Notes: a model not told the origin generated them from the letters alone. 64,000 nucleotides of DNA from Enterococcus mundtii (GCF_002947535.1 NZ_PUAP01000026.1:91073-155072); one strand, 5' to 3'. Positions 31,185-41,935 are shown, counted from the stretch's first letter. Numbers and translations are program-made.

Positions 31185-31904
31185 ATGCATCAAAAAATTG
31201 GTATCGTAGCCAATCAATTACTGCGGGTCACAGAAACATTTCAAGGAAATCGAGTCACTTATACCCCGCAAGGCTTTGTTAATGCGGTACAGCAAGCAGG
31301 GGGCTTACCTTTGCTCTTACCTATTTCTTCCACAGAAAGCGCTCGTGACTACATTCAGTTAGTCGATAAGCTACTCCTTGCTGGTGGTCAGGATGTCAGC
31401 CCTTCACTCTATAACGAAGCGCCTCACCCTAAATTGACAGAAACAAACCTCGATCGAGATTTGTTTGAACAGGCGTTGATCAATGAAGCATTGAAGCAAA
31501 ATAAACCGATCTTAGCTGTGTGTCGTGGGATGCAATTATTGAATGTAGCGTTAGGTGGTAACCTTTATCAAGACCTCACTTTATATCCAAATTGGTCAGT
31601 CAAACATGAACAACAACCAACCCCACCGCAATTTGCTACGCATGAAATCACAGTCGAGCCAGATAGTTTGCTCCATGAGTTATTACCTACTTCGTATTTT
31701 GTGAATTCTTATCATCACCAAGCAATCAGGGATCTTGCTCCGTCGCTAAAAGCGACAGCTTACTCTCCCGATGGATTGGTGGAAGCTGTTGAAAGTAAAG
31801 AATCTGACCAACGAATACTTGGCGTACAATGGCATCCTGAACTCATCCATCAGAAGAATCCACTTGACCAAAAATTATTTGACTATTTTGTTCAGTCGTT
31901 ATGA
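31185..31904 (+). CDS. Class I glutamine amidotransferase-like, PuuD-type gamma-glutamyl hydrolase
   Basis: This 239-residue protein is of peptidase family C26. The nucleophile cysteine is in ILAVCRGMQLLN, the catalytic His-Glu in GVQWHPE, and LLAGGQDVSP supplies the oxyanion region. The family hydrolyses gamma-glutamyl amides such as gamma-glutamyl-GABA; the substrate here is inferred. I use ATG 31185, with GGAGG seven bases before it; the reading six codons longer starts at an ATG that overlaps the ribosome site. It is a single gene, divergent from ntpF and closed by a terminator. Confidence 0.85.
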   Translation: MHQKIGIVANQLLRVTETFQGNRVTYTPQGFVNAVQQAGGLPLLLPISSTESARDYIQLVDKLLLAGGQDVSPSLYNEAPHPKLTETNLDRDLFEQALINEALKQNKPILAVCRGMQLLNVALGGNLYQDLTLYPNWSVKHEQQPTPPQFATHEITVEPDSLLHELLPTSYFVNSYHHQAIRDLAPSLKATAYSPDGLVEAVESKESDQRILGVQWHPELIHQKNPLDQKLFDYFVQSL

Positions 31905-31921
31905 TCGTTACAAATAAAATG

Positions 31922-31969
31922 AAAAGCCTGCCTTGCCGAAACATACTGTTTCAGCAAATCGGGCTTTTA
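31922..31969. terminator. Bidirectional terminator between 31185-31904 gene and fbp
   Basis: AAAAGCC...GCCGAAACA and TGTTTCAGC...GGGCTTTT form a long stem with internal mismatches and a three-base loop. Both genes converge on it. Confidence 0.8.
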
Positions 31970-32000
31970 TTTATTTCATGCTACGAACCTTGATCAGCAG

Positions 32001-33899
32001 TTAACTTCTACGATACTCAAGCAACTTGTTTAATTCCTGGATTTGTCGCTGCAATTCGCTTCCTTTTGTCGTATCTCGATTTAGTTTTCGCGGCAACTGT
32101 TGATCAATGACCTTTTTGACTTCTGCCAAACCATTGGCTGTTTCAAATTGTTCCTCGATGCCTAAAAATGGATAGTGGGTCACGATTTGAAAGCCATAAG
32201 AGTTACATAGCAACGAATAACCTGCAATGCCTGTTGTTCGTTGATACGCCTTTGATAAACCACCATCAATCACGAAAACCGTTCCATCCGCTTTGATCGG
32301 TGACTCCCCTTTTTTCACTTTGACTGGTGTATGACCATTGATGATCACTGAACCATAAACAGGGACACCGAACTCACGTCGTACTTTTTGACTCAACCAT
32401 TCTTTATCTCTTAATCGGTAGTAAGCATTGCTGACTTCCACATGCGTTTCTTTTTCCGCTAAATGATAACGCTCAAACGTAGCCATCTTACTTTTACCAA
32501 ACAATGGCGAATAAGGGCCACTCCATGCGTACCAAATCAAATCAGTCGCTAAGTCTTCTTTTTTCTTCAGTGATTTTGCACTTTCACGAATCTGTTCTTC
32601 AAAGAATGTCATCAATCGCTTCCCTTGATATGTCTCACTCCCAAGTTTAAAACTCAGAAAATCACCATGTTCATCTACTGGCATACAACCATGGAACAAG
32701 ACACTCTGGTTCGTGACGAGATACATCCCCCCTTTTTCTAAAAGAAAATCCATATGTTTTTGCATACGGAGTGAATGTTGAAAAGAATACAACAACATAT
32801 CGATCACTCGCCGCTCGTCTTCCGTTAAACGATCCGGTTCCTGCGTAGAAATCGTCTGGAAACATGGGTGATGGATCGTATACTTTTGACCATCTAAAAA
32901 TAACTCATTTTTTTCATAGTCGATATTTGCTAAGATATCCCGATCTGCCATCTCAAATTCCGGTCGTCGTTTCAGTAATTGGGATTCTAATTTGAATTGC
33001 ATGATTGCGAGCGCTTGATGGATCTTTTCCATTTCTTCTCTTTCGCGTTCCGTCGCGTCTTGACTATTCTTCGGCGTAAACAAAGGGTTTGTCTGATAAG
33101 TTTCTGTAGCAAACGAACAAAGGGAACGAAGATTCAGCGCGTACTCTTTTTCTAACTCGAATAAATAATTATACCGCGCAGCGATACGCAGTAAGGTCAA
33201 CAAACAAGTTTCCGAGCCACAATAAGCACCAAGCCATAAAATATCATGATTGCCCCATTGGATATCGATTGAATGGATCTCCATCAAGCGGTCCATCACT
33301 TTGGCGGCTTGCGTCCCCCGATCAAAGATATCTCCGACTACGTGGACATGATCGATCACCATTCGTTGGATCGTATGCGCTAACTTTTTTAAAAAGCGCC
33401 CTTCTTCATTCATCTCAATCAACTGATCGATGATTTTACTCACATAAGATTTTTTTCCTTGCACACGATCATCAACGTACAATAATTCCTCAATGATATA
33501 ACTATACTCTTTAGGCAAGCCTTTTCTTACTTTTGACCTCGTGTACTTGACAGAAGTGAATCGTAGTAACTCGATCAATTGATGGATCAACGTTGTTTTG
33601 TCTTGTTTTTTATACCAGTCAGTCGCTAATGCGTATTCCGGATATGCAACAAAAATCGTTAAACGTTTCATCTCTTCTTCACTTAAACACTCTTGAAACA
33701 AATCTTTGATTTTTTCTCCTAGATTTCCTGAACCATTTCTCAATATATGATCAAATGCTGGAAATTCTCCATGAATGTCACTTAAAAATAATTCGGTTCC
33801 TTTTGGTAATTGTAAAATTGCTTCTAAATTGATGATTTCAGTAATGACTTCTTCTTTTGTTGGGAATTTTTCTGACAATAATTCTAAATATTGATCCAT
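32001..33899 (-). CDS. fbp: Fructose-1,6-bisphosphatase, class III
   Basis: This gluconeogenic enzyme dephosphorylates fructose-1,6-bisphosphate. The class III form is restricted to Firmicutes and relatives and has a metallophosphatase fold. The protein is 632 residues. Visible motifs are LSDIHGEFPAFDHIL (metal ligands), VVGDIFDRGTQA, WGNHDILWLGAYCG and INGHTPVKV. The start is ATG 33899 with GGAGG; 33 further upstream codons are open but hydrophobic and lack a ribosome site. It is a single gene. Confidence 0.95.
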   Translation of the reverse strand: MDQYLELLSEKFPTKEEVITEIINLEAILQLPKGTELFLSDIHGEFPAFDHILRNGSGNLGEKIKDLFQECLSEEEMKRLTIFVAYPEYALATDWYKKQDKTTLIHQLIELLRFTSVKYTRSKVRKGLPKEYSYIIEELLYVDDRVQGKKSYVSKIIDQLIEMNEEGRFLKKLAHTIQRMVIDHVHVVGDIFDRGTQAAKVMDRLMEIHSIDIQWGNHDILWLGAYCGSETCLLTLLRIAARYNYLFELEKEYALNLRSLCSFATETYQTNPLFTPKNSQDATEREREEMEKIHQALAIMQFKLESQLLKRRPEFEMADRDILANIDYEKNELFLDGQKYTIHHPCFQTISTQEPDRLTEDERRVIDMLLYSFQHSLRMQKHMDFLLEKGGMYLVTNQSVLFHGCMPVDEHGDFLSFKLGSETYQGKRLMTFFEEQIRESAKSLKKKEDLATDLIWYAWSGPYSPLFGKSKMATFERYHLAEKETHVEVSNAYYRLRDKEWLSQKVRREFGVPVYGSVIINGHTPVKVKKGESPIKADGTVFVIDGGLSKAYQRTTGIAGYSLLCNSYGFQIVTHYPFLGIEEQFETANGLAEVKKVIDQQLPRKLNRDTTKGSELQRQIQELNKLLEYRRS

Positions 33900-34059
33900 C
33901 CAAACGCCTCCAAAATTGGAATACCTAAAATTATAGGATAAATAATGGATATTTACAACAAAATTACTTAACCAAAATATAAATAGGTACATATACAATC
34001 GTTAATTTTTCAAATCAAACAAGAGCGCTTAAGGCATCCGCCCAAAAGCCACTCTTACG

Positions 34060-34117
34060 AAAAAAAGCCGAAACGCCCAAAATTTGAAGAACAATTTTCG
34101 GGTGTCTCGGCTTTTTT
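34060..34117. repeat. Dispersed hairpin repeat, copy B (terminator)
   Basis: Stem AAAAAGCCGAAACGCCC / GGGTGTCTCGGCTTTTTT carries the conserved core AAAATTTGAAGAACAATTTT. It follows the ABC permease gene (minus strand) and precedes fbp. T-runs occur on both strands, so it is a plausible bidirectional terminator. See copies at about 14.3, 50.3, 60.4 and 63.9 kb. Confidence 0.8.
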
Positions 34118-34152
34118 CTCAGAGTTGAACATTACTGTTACAACTTCAACAT

Positions 34153-35415
34153 TTATTTCTTGTTACGTTCATTTTTCATGATTGAAATCGATTGTTTCAA
34201 TGACGTCCAAATACCACCTTCACTGTAAACAAGGACGTTCGATTTGTACATATTTGCGGACATGAACATCAATGCGAATGTGATGATCACTAGGACGACC
34301 AAAGAAATCAATACGCCACTGATTTCAACCGTTTCATTTGCCAAACGGATCGGCATGATATATGAAGATAGGAACGGTATATATGAAGTGATGCGGATCA
34401 CGATATTATTCGGATCAGATGCACCAAGGATCAATCCTAACATATAACCACCTAAAGAAAGGTACGTCACTGGTAAGATCGCTTTTGCTGTATCTTCGGC
34501 TTTGTTGACCAGTGAGCCACATAAGGCAGCTAACACGGCGTAGATCAAGATGCCAAAGAACATGAATAGTAAAGAGTACCATAAGAATGGACCGAAAATA
34601 CTATCTAAAGAAATCCCATCCAATACACTTTTAACGATTTCCATATCTTTGAACTGATTGAATCCTACTGCAAAGATGATGCCGTATAAAGCCATCTGAG
34701 TGACTGCCACTAGCAGTACTCCTGTTAATTTTCCGTAAAAATGTTTTTGTGCAGTGGTACTAGATAAGATCACTTCCATGATTCTTGTGCCTTTTTCTGA
34801 AGCAATCTCTTGAGCGATGATCTGTGCATACGTCAAGATGATGATGAATAGAATGATCGTTGCAACATAACTGACTGCATATTGAACAGCTGAGTTATCT
34901 TCTCCTATCGTCATTTCACCATTGGCATCAAAACTGACTTTTTGTCTTGAAAATGCAGCGGGTTGACTTAATGCAGCTACTTCTTCTGGAGAGATCCCTA
35001 AACTACTTGCCCGCATCATCGACTGTAAGCCAGTCAACTGCTGTTGGATCAATAGTTGGGTCGCTTGTCCTAAAGAGTTTTCACTAAATAATTCCCCAGT
35101 CACTTCTCCATTATCTGTAGTGACTACCATGTAAGCATCGATTTTTTCATCAGATAGCTCACTTTTGGCTTCATCTTCTGATGAGATAGCTTCAAAATGG
35201 AAGTCCCCCATATCAGATTGACTCAAATAATCAGTGATTTGTTGATCTTCAGCAATGACACCGATTTTATCTGTTTCACTGTTTTGCTGAGCAAAATTAC
35301 CTGCTAAGTAAATCACACCCATCAAAACAAACGGCACTAGTATCATGATAATAAAAGAAATCGATTTGACATTTTTCAAATAGACATCTTTCGTGATGAT
35401 CCAAAATTTACTCAT
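34153..35415 (-). CDS. ABC-2 type exporter permease (NatB-like)
   Basis: This 420-residue permease has one N-terminal membrane helix (about 18-40), a large extracytoplasmic loop (about 45-175) and about five C-terminal helices, the layout of NatB-type ABC-2 permeases. The motif ASEKGTRIMEVILSS, which marks this family, is present. In B. subtilis NatAB is a Na+ extruder; other members export peptides or drugs, so the substrate is open. The start is ATG 35415, with AGGTGAG before it; a GTG three codons upstream is possible. It overlaps the ATPase gene by eight bases. Confidence 0.88.
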   Translation of the reverse strand: MSKFWIITKDVYLKNVKSISFIIMILVPFVLMGVIYLAGNFAQQNSETDKIGVIAEDQQITDYLSQSDMGDFHFEAISSEDEAKSELSDEKIDAYMVVTTDNGEVTGELFSENSLGQATQLLIQQQLTGLQSMMRASSLGISPEEVAALSQPAAFSRQKVSFDANGEMTIGEDNSAVQYAVSYVATIILFIIILTYAQIIAQEIASEKGTRIMEVILSSTTAQKHFYGKLTGVLLVAVTQMALYGIIFAVGFNQFKDMEIVKSVLDGISLDSIFGPFLWYSLLFMFFGILIYAVLAALCGSLVNKAEDTAKAILPVTYLSLGGYMLGLILGASDPNNIVIRITSYIPFLSSYIMPIRLANETVEISGVLISLVVLVIITFALMFMSANMYKSNVLVYSEGGIWTSLKQSISIMKNERNKK

Positions 35416-36307
35416 GTAGCTCACCTGCTTTCATCTTGAAGATTTCTTCTAAAGTAGGCGGTTGTTGATTGAACATTGGAATATAGCCAAATTGCGTCGC
35501 GCGGGTAAAGATCTCTTTCCCTACATCTGGATGATCCAACGTGATTTCCAACGATTGATCTTCGCGAAGAATCACTTTTTGGACCCCATCAATTTCCTCT
35601 ATTTCTTGTTGTGATAATCCAGACTCCAAAAATAGCTTTGTTCTGCCAAATGCTTCTCGAATCTCGTGGACTTTCCCATCTAGTACCATCTCCCCATTTC
35701 GAAGCATGATCAAGTGGTCACAAATCTTTTCAACGTTATCCATATTGTGACTAGAAAAAATGACACAAGAGCCATTTTTCTTCAATTCGATGATCCCGTC
35801 TTTAAGTAGCTCAGCATTCACTGGGTCCAAACCACTAAAAGGCTCATCTAAAATAATCAACTTAGGTTCGTGGATCAGTGTTGCAATCAGTTGTACCTTT
35901 TGTTGATTTCCTTTTGATAAAGACTTAACTTTATCTGTTTTTTTTCCTTTTACTTGAAATTTTTCCATCCAAAAATCGATCTTAGGTTCAATTTCTTTTT
36001 TCGTTTTTCCACGTAATGCGGCAAAATAGATCAACTGTTCTTGGATCGATACCTTGGGATAAAGCCCTCGTTCTTCAGGTAAATACCCAATGATATCATA
36101 ATCTTTTTCACTCAAATGATGGCCGTTCCATAGTACTTCTCCTTGATCTTGCGTCAAAAAATCTAAAATCAAACGAAAAGTCGTTGTTTTTCCTGCACCG
36201 TTTTGCCCAATCAATCCCATGATTTTCCCATCAGGTATTTGAAAAGAAACATGATCAACAGCTGTATAACTGCCAAATGTCTTAACCAAATCCTTTACTT
36301 CTAGCAT
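35408..36307 (-). CDS. ABC exporter ATP-binding protein (NatA-like)
   Basis: This 299-residue ATPase energises the permease downstream. Walker A is GQNGAGKTT, the Q-loop is in GYLPEERGLYPK, the signature is LSKGNQQKVQLIATL and Walker B is LIILDEPFSGLDP, followed by the H-loop in SSHNMD. The C-terminal extension of about 80 residues is typical of NatA/CcmA-type subunits. A GAGTGAG-type site precedes the ATG. The pair forms a two-gene operon closed by the hairpin repeat at 34060-34117. Confidence 0.93.
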   Translation of the reverse strand: MLEVKDLVKTFGSYTAVDHVSFQIPDGKIMGLIGQNGAGKTTTFRLILDFLTQDQGEVLWNGHHLSEKDYDIIGYLPEERGLYPKVSIQEQLIYFAALRGKTKKEIEPKIDFWMEKFQVKGKKTDKVKSLSKGNQQKVQLIATLIHEPKLIILDEPFSGLDPVNAELLKDGIIELKKNGSCVIFSSHNMDNVEKICDHLIMLRNGEMVLDGKVHEIREAFGRTKLFLESGLSQQEIEEIDGVQKVILREDQSLEITLDHPDVGKEIFTRATQFGYIPMFNQQPPTLEEIFKMKAGELHE

Positions 36308-36450
36308 TTTCTCACTCCTTCATCCTAAATTCCTCTGTCCTTTACTGTACGATATAAAAAAAACTCCTATAAAAAGACTTATGTTATTGTTTTTTATTGT
36401 ACATATGAAAATGATAGGACACTTTACAGGTTTTGTAAAGCGCCCCCAGT

Positions 36451-38229
36451 TCAATTTTTATGCAGTTTATCGAAAACATTTTGTGCGACATTTTTTGGTA
36501 GACCAATTTCTTGCAACTCCTCAATTGACGCAGCAGTGATGTTTTTTAACGATTTGAACTCTTTCAACAACATTTTTTTTCGTTTGGGTCCTAATCCTTC
36601 GATTTCATCTAAGCGCGACGCAAAACTATTTTTACTACGTAATTGGCGATGAAATGTGATTGCAAAGCGATGGACTTCGTCTTGGATACGTTGCAATAAA
36701 AAGAACTCTGGTGAATTTCGTTCGAGCGGAACCACTTTTAATTCATTCCCAAATAACAACTCATTGGTTTTATGTTTGTCATTCTTAGCCATCCCAGCGA
36801 CAGGGATATCGATTCCCAATTGATTCTCCAGTACATCCTTCGCTACATCGACTTGCCCTTTCCCCCCATCGATCAAAATCAGATCAGGTAAAGGCAGCTC
36901 CTCTCGTATCACACGCGCATAACGCCGGTAGATGACTTCTCGCATCGAAGCGTAGTCATCCGGTCCAACGACCGTTTTGATTTTATATTTACGGTATTCT
37001 TTTTTAGCTGGCTTTCCATCGATGAATACCACCATCGCTGCTACTGGATCAGTCCCCATGATATTAGAGTTATCAAAAGACTCGATCCGGACAGGTGCTG
37101 GGATATTCATGGCATTGCCTAGGCGCTCGATTGCTCCGATCGTTCGTTCTTGTTTCCTCACGATCAAGTCAAACCGTTCATTCAATGCCACCCTTGCATT
37201 TTTATTGGCTAGTTCGACTAATTTTTTCTTCTCACCACGTTTGGGCTGGATGACTTTTGTTGATAACAACGCCTCAACACTCGGTTGATCGATCGTATCA
37301 GGGATCACCACTTCTTTTGGAATGAAATGCTCATTTTCCTGATAAAATTGTCCGATATAGGTTAAGAAATCCTCTTCTGCTTCATTATAAAAAGGAATGA
37401 TCGATACATCTCGTTCAATCAGTTTTCCTTGACGTACAAAGAATACTTGGACACACATCCATCCTTTGTCGATAGCATAGCCAAACACATCTCGATCGAT
37501 CAAATCAGTGTTTGTCATTTTTTGTCTTGTCATGATCGTTTCGATGGCTCTGATTTGATCACGATACTCTGCTGCTTTTTCAAATTCCATATTTTCTGCA
37601 GCCTTGGCCATTTTCTCTTGGATCTCAGCTTCGATCGACTCATGACCACCATTCAAAAAGCGTTTGACTTCATTCACGATGCTTGTATATTCCGCTGGAT
37701 CTACATCAAAATAATAGGGACATAAACATTGACCTAAATGGTAGTAAAGACAAGGTTCTTTTGTCTGACTTGGTTTACATTTCCGTAAAGGGAATAGACG
37801 ATCTAAAATCTTTTTTGTTTCGTTCGCAGCCCCAACATCCGGATAAGGACCAAAGTAAAAGGCTTTGTCTTTTAATACTTTACGAGTGATCACTAAACGA
37901 GGATATTTTTCATTCGTGATTTTTAAAAAAGGGTAGGTTTTATCATCCTTCAACATGATATTGTATTTTGGATCATTCTTTTTGATGAGATTGATTTCCA
38001 GAAGCAACGCTTCAATGTTTGATTCTGTCACAATGTATTCAAAGTCTTCGATCTCACTGACTAATCGTTCCGTTTTCGTGTTATGACTTCCAGTAAAGTA
38101 GGAACGCACGCGGTTCTTCAAGACTTTGGCTTTCCCTACATAAATGATCGTGCCGTTTTTGTCTTTCATCAAATAGCAGCCAGGCTGATCAGGAAGTAAT
38201 GCAAGTTTATTTTTTATTCGTTCATTCAT
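36451..38229 (-). CDS. uvrC: Excinuclease ABC subunit C
   Basis: This dual-incision nuclease of nucleotide excision repair works with UvrA and UvrB. The protein is 592 residues. The N-terminal GIY-YIG domain ([20 protein letters not shown], about residues 15-40) makes the 3' cut. The central Cys-rich segment ([23 protein letters not shown]), UVR motif (about 200-235), RNase H-like domain ([19 protein letters not shown]) and C-terminal tandem helix-hairpin-helix follow. It lies downstream of trxA on the same strand but beyond a terminator. Confidence 0.97.
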   Translation of the reverse strand: MNERIKNKLALLPDQPGCYLMKDKNGTIIYVGKAKVLKNRVRSYFTGSHNTKTERLVSEIEDFEYIVTESNIEALLLEINLIKKNDPKYNIMLKDDKTYPFLKITNEKYPRLVITRKVLKDKAFYFGPYPDVGAANETKKILDRLFPLRKCKPSQTKEPCLYYHLGQCLCPYYFDVDPAEYTSIVNEVKRFLNGGHESIEAEIQEKMAKAAENMEFEKAAEYRDQIRAIETIMTRQKMTNTDLIDRDVFGYAIDKGWMCVQVFFVRQGKLIERDVSIIPFYNEAEEDFLTYIGQFYQENEHFIPKEVVIPDTIDQPSVEALLSTKVIQPKRGEKKKLVELANKNARVALNERFDLIVRKQERTIGAIERLGNAMNIPAPVRIESFDNSNIMGTDPVAAMVVFIDGKPAKKEYRKYKIKTVVGPDDYASMREVIYRRYARVIREELPLPDLILIDGGKGQVDVAKDVLENQLGIDIPVAGMAKNDKHKTNELLFGNELKVVPLERNSPEFFLLQRIQDEVHRFAITFHRQLRSKNSFASRLDEIEGLGPKRKKMLLKEFKSLKNITAASIEELQEIGLPKNVAQNVFDKLHKN

Positions 38230-38423
38230 GGTGACTGCTCCTTTACATTTCCGATATCGCTATTATAACAGAGGTTGAGATATAAGTATCATGCAAAGAG
38301 AAATAACAAAGAATCTACAGTGCTGACACTTGCATTTTTTTGTATCCGAATCGCTTATCCAGAAATTGATTCTAATCTTTTGAGCCTAGTTTGCTCTTCT
38401 ATGCTCCGTTCATTTTTCAGTCG

Positions 38424-38465
38424 CAAAAAAACCGAGACAGCAATCTCAATGATTGTTGTCTCAGT
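38424..38465 (-). terminator. Terminator after trxA
   Basis: On the minus strand GAGACAACAATC and GATTGCTGTCTC arms with a five-base loop are followed by a T-run. It separates trxA from uvrC. Confidence 0.85.
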
Positions 38466-38487
38466 CTGATGTGTTAGTTACTTAATC

Positions 38488-38802
38488 TTATAAGTGTTGG
38501 GCAATCATTTGACGTAATTGATCTTTTGATTGAACACCGATCGCTTTTTCTACTACTTCGCCGTCTTTTTTCAAAAGTAATGTTGGAATACTCATGATCC
38601 CGAATTGTTGTGGTGTTTCAGGATTTTCATCAACATCCATCTTCACGATTCTAAATTCGTCTTCGTCGTATTCTTCTTCTAATTGGTCTAGAATTGGCGC
38701 TTGCATTCGACAAGGTCCACACCAAGTTGCCCAAAAGTCGATCAAAACTAATCCTTTATCTGTTTCTTCGTTAAATGTTGCATCTGTAATTACTTGAGCC
38801 AT
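38488..38802 (-). CDS. trxA: Thioredoxin
   Basis: This small dithiol oxidoreductase reduces cytoplasmic disulfides, including ribonucleotide reductase. The protein is 104 residues. The active site WCGPC (C28, C31) and the cis-proline in MSIPTLLL are present. The start is ATG 38802 with GGAGG eight bases before it; a reading five codons longer starts at a codon overlapping the site. It lies 85 bases after mutS2 on the same strand, a common order in Firmicutes. Confidence 0.96.
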   Translation of the reverse strand: MAQVITDATFNEETDKGLVLIDFWATWCGPCRMQAPILDQLEEEYDEDEFRIVKMDVDENPETPQQFGIMSIPTLLLKKDGEVVEKAIGVQSKDQLRQMIAQHL

Positions 38803-38887
38803 ATCAAAGACCTCCATTTATTAGTCTGTTCTAAGTATAGCACTAATGTAGTCTAGATTCGAGCTATTTGCTTACCTTTAGTAAGCT

Positions 38888-41248
38888 TTATTTAAATTTA
38901 ACAATTGTCGCCCCGTTGCCCCCTTGATTCCCTGGAGCAAAATCAAAGCTCTTGACACTACGATGATTTTTTAAATAATCGGTGATCCCTGTTCTTAGTG
39001 CGCCTGTTCCTTTTCCATGTACGATCGTCACTTGAGGGTAGCCAGCCAAGATTGCCGCATCTAAATAAAGATCGACTTCATTTAGCGCTTCTTCATAACG
39101 TTTGCCTCGAAGATCAAGTTGATTGGAGACCGTCGAATGCGCATCTGAGCGCACCGTATGGATCACTCGTTGTTGTGGTTCTTTTTGGGGAGCGATCGGT
39201 GTCAATTCACTTTCCGAAACGTTCATCTTCAAGATACCGATCTCCACTTGCCATTGGTTGCCATTTTTACGTAACAACGTTCCCCGTTGGCCGTAAGTCG
39301 TGACGAGGACTTCGTCACCTGGTTTCAATGTTTTCTGTTCTTTCGCTTTTTTCAAGACTTTGTTTTTCTTCAGTTGTTCTTCTTGATGCAAGTTGGCTAA
39401 CTGTGATTTCGCATCGATCAATTGATGCTCTTTGACCGTGCCTTGCCCCACTTGTTTTTGTAAGTTACGAATATCAGCGATGATTTTTTCTGCTTTTTCT
39501 TCTGCTTCAGAAACGAGCGCATTGGCTTTTTGTTTGGCTTTCGCCATTTCTTGTTCGCGCTCTTCAAAGAAGTAGCTGTAAGCTTCTTTCAAATCATTGT
39601 ACAGACGTTGCGCTTCATCGACGTAATGACGCATTTCTAAATATTCTGTTTCTGCCATTTTCCGACGATTCTCTAAATCAGTGATCATTTCATTCAAGTC
39701 TTGACTTTCATCGTTCATCAATTGTTTGGCTTCATCAATGACTTGGCTGTCTAATCCTAAACGGCTAGAAATCTCAAAGGCATTACTTCTACCCGGCACG
39801 CCGATCAACAAGCGGTAAGTCGGGCTAAGGGTATCAACGTTGAACTCCATGCTTGCATTGATGGTATTTGAGCGATTGTAGCCGTAGACTTTCAATTCAG
39901 GATAATGTGTTGTTGCCATCACATAGGCAGATTTCTTTCCAAGGTCGTCTAAAATAGCAATTGCTAACGCTGCTCCTTCTTGTGGGTCCGTGCCCGCACC
40001 AAGTTCATCAAACAAAACTAAGCTTTTTTCATTGACTTTAGAAAGGATATCCACAGTATTCGTCATATGCGAGGAGAAGGTCGATAAACTTTGCTCAATC
40101 GATTGTTCATCTCCGATATCAGCAAAAATATCTTCAAAGATCCCGATTTGACTTTCTTCATCCGCCGGGATCGGTAAACCTGCTTGCCCCATCAATTGCA
40201 ATAAACCTAGTGTTTTCAACGTGATGGTTTTCCCACCGGTATTTGGTCCAGTAATGACGATTGCTTGATAGTTTTCCCCAATCGAAATATCATTTGGCAC
40301 GACTTTTTCTTGATCGATCAATGGGTGTCTGGCTTGCTTCAAATCAACGATGTTTTCTGTACTGATCGTCGGCACGATTGCCTTCAGTTCTTTCCCAAAG
40401 CGTGCTTTCGCATTCATCAAGTCCATTTTTCCAATGACATACGCATTGTGGATGATTTCTTGACGATGAGGAACTAACTCCGCCGACAACTCGCTTAGAA
40501 TCCGTTGGATCTCATTGCGTTCGGCAATTTGATACTGACGCAAGCGATTGTTCAACTCCACGACTTGTTTTGGTTCAACGAATAGTGTTTGTCCCGAAGA
40601 ACTTTGATCATGGACGACTCCGCCAAACACACCACGATATTCTTGTTTTACTGGAATGACATAGCGGTCGTTTCGCATCGTAATGATGGCATCGCTTAGG
40701 TATTTGGCATTTTTCCCACGAACGATCCCATCTAATTGTTCTCTGACTGCTTGTTCACTTCTACGGATATTATGGCGGATCGTCTTCAACTCTGGAGAGG
40801 CATCATCCGTTACTCGTCCGTCATCGTCGATTGCTTCTTTCAAACGACGACTCAAGGATGGGATAGCGACTAATTGATCTGTCCAAAAGTAAAGACGCGC
40901 AAACTCGATCTCGCTATCTGCTAAATCATCAATAAAACGTCGCAACTCACTAGTAGTAGATAAGACACGAGAAACTTGTGCTAACTCTACCCCATTAAGA
41001 TCCGCACCGATTTCGATCCGTTTCATATGTGGACGGATATTCTCTAATTTGGGGATTGGGATACCGCCACGCAGTCGTTGGACCTTTAGTCCATCTTCCG
41101 TTTCTTCTAACCAATATCTGATCGTCTCTGCTTCATTCACTGGCACAAGCTGGGCTAATTCTTCTTGCCCTTGTGCTGTGATCACAAACTGTCGTACTTG
41201 TTGTTTTACTTTTTCAAACTCTAATGTTTCAAGAATTCGTTTATTCAT
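38888..41248 (-). CDS. mutS2: Endonuclease MutS2
   Basis: This is a MutS-family ATPase without a mismatch-recognition domain. It suppresses homologous recombination and, in B. subtilis and other species, acts on collided ribosomes (RqcU). The protein is 786 residues. Core and clamp domains are followed by the ATPase with Walker A GPNTGGKTITLKT, then DELGAGTDPQEG. A coiled coil (about 515-620) and C-terminal Smr domain (LDLRGKRYEEALNEV, HGKGTGALR) complete it. The start is ATG 41248; a GTG three codons earlier lies against the ribosome site. polX, often between cvpA and mutS2, is missing here. Confidence 0.95.
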   Translation of the reverse strand: MNKRILETLEFEKVKQQVRQFVITAQGQEELAQLVPVNEAETIRYWLEETEDGLKVQRLRGGIPIPKLENIRPHMKRIEIGADLNGVELAQVSRVLSTTSELRRFIDDLADSEIEFARLYFWTDQLVAIPSLSRRLKEAIDDDGRVTDDASPELKTIRHNIRRSEQAVREQLDGIVRGKNAKYLSDAIITMRNDRYVIPVKQEYRGVFGGVVHDQSSSGQTLFVEPKQVVELNNRLRQYQIAERNEIQRILSELSAELVPHRQEIIHNAYVIGKMDLMNAKARFGKELKAIVPTISTENIVDLKQARHPLIDQEKVVPNDISIGENYQAIVITGPNTGGKTITLKTLGLLQLMGQAGLPIPADEESQIGIFEDIFADIGDEQSIEQSLSTFSSHMTNTVDILSKVNEKSLVLFDELGAGTDPQEGAALAIAILDDLGKKSAYVMATTHYPELKVYGYNRSNTINASMEFNVDTLSPTYRLLIGVPGRSNAFEISSRLGLDSQVIDEAKQLMNDESQDLNEMITDLENRRKMAETEYLEMRHYVDEAQRLYNDLKEAYSYFFEEREQEMAKAKQKANALVSEAEEKAEKIIADIRNLQKQVGQGTVKEHQLIDAKSQLANLHQEEQLKKNKVLKKAKEQKTLKPGDEVLVTTYGQRGTLLRKNGNQWQVEIGILKMNVSESELTPIAPQKEPQQRVIHTVRSDAHSTVSNQLDLRGKRYEEALNEVDLYLDAAILAGYPQVTIVHGKGTGALRTGITDYLKNHRSVKSFDFAPGNQGGNGATIVKFK

Positions 41249-41269
41249 TTTTTTCACCTTACTTTCGCT

Positions 41270-41331
41270 AAAAAAGAGGCCGATAGATGGCTAAATAGTC
41301 CTCAAGACTAACCAACATCTTCATAGCCTCT
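41270..41331 (-). terminator. Terminator between cvpA and mutS2
   Basis: On the minus strand AGAGGCTATGAAGATG pairs with CATCTATCGGCCTCT, with a small inner hairpin TAGTC/GACTA in the loop and six Ts after it. mutS2 should therefore have its own promoter or depend on readthrough. Confidence 0.75.
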
Positions 41332-41357
41332 GTCATTGACAAGAAATAATCTCTTAC

Positions 41358-41906
41358 TTAGTTAATTACTTGTGTTACCCATAGATCATATATTTTATTT
41401 GCTAAAATAGGTGTTCGTTCAACCATAAATGTTGCAAGATTATTGCCATTAAACTGGTTCTGGATAAATCCCACCGGAATAAACGTCAATAAACGTAAAA
41501 CTAAAAACAACGAAATATAGGTGATGATCACGGATAAAATTCCTCCAGCCACCCAGTCTAATTGCTTTAGTACAGGAATAAACGTCAACCCATGCGCGAA
41601 TACCCCAATGAATCTTGTGACTAGCCAACCAATAAATAAAATGATCAGGAAAGCCACTCCGGCATAAAACGCCTCATCTAATTTGAATGAAAAAGCTTGA
41701 TCAAAAAAAACTAGGTTAGAATTGGCTGTTACCGCTGGATAAGGAATATATAATTGCAGATGACTGGCTAATGTTTTGTAATAGGTTTGTGCTGCTAGAA
41801 ATGAGACAAAATAGCCAATCAGATAAATTCCCTGTAGCGCAAAGCCGCGACTTGCCCCAGAAAAAAATGCAATCAGCAAAATAAATAAAATCAAAAGACT
41901 AAGCAT
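41358..41906 (-). CDS. CvpA family membrane protein
   Basis: This 182-residue membrane protein has four or five predicted helices (about residues 1-20, 25-45, 78-100, 118-142). The family includes the E. coli colicin V production protein CvpA; the Firmicute members lie next to zapA and mutS2 and their role is not established. It sits 29 bases after zapA, so the two form an operon closed by the terminator at 41270-41331. Confidence 0.85.
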   Translation of the reverse strand: MLSLLILFILLIAFFSGASRGFALQGIYLIGYFVSFLAAQTYYKTLASHLQLYIPYPAVTANSNLVFFDQAFSFKLDEAFYAGVAFLIILFIGWLVTRFIGVFAHGLTFIPVLKQLDWVAGGILSVIITYISLFLVLRLLTFIPVGFIQNQFNGNNLATFMVERTPILANKIYDLWVTQVIN

Positions 41907-41935
41907 ACATTCTTCCTTTCTCTTCTATAATAATA

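Noticed and set aside
36421..36443. Hairpin CTTTAC/GTAAAG upstream of uvrC end side
   Set aside because: Short stem with no U-tract; too weak to call a terminator.
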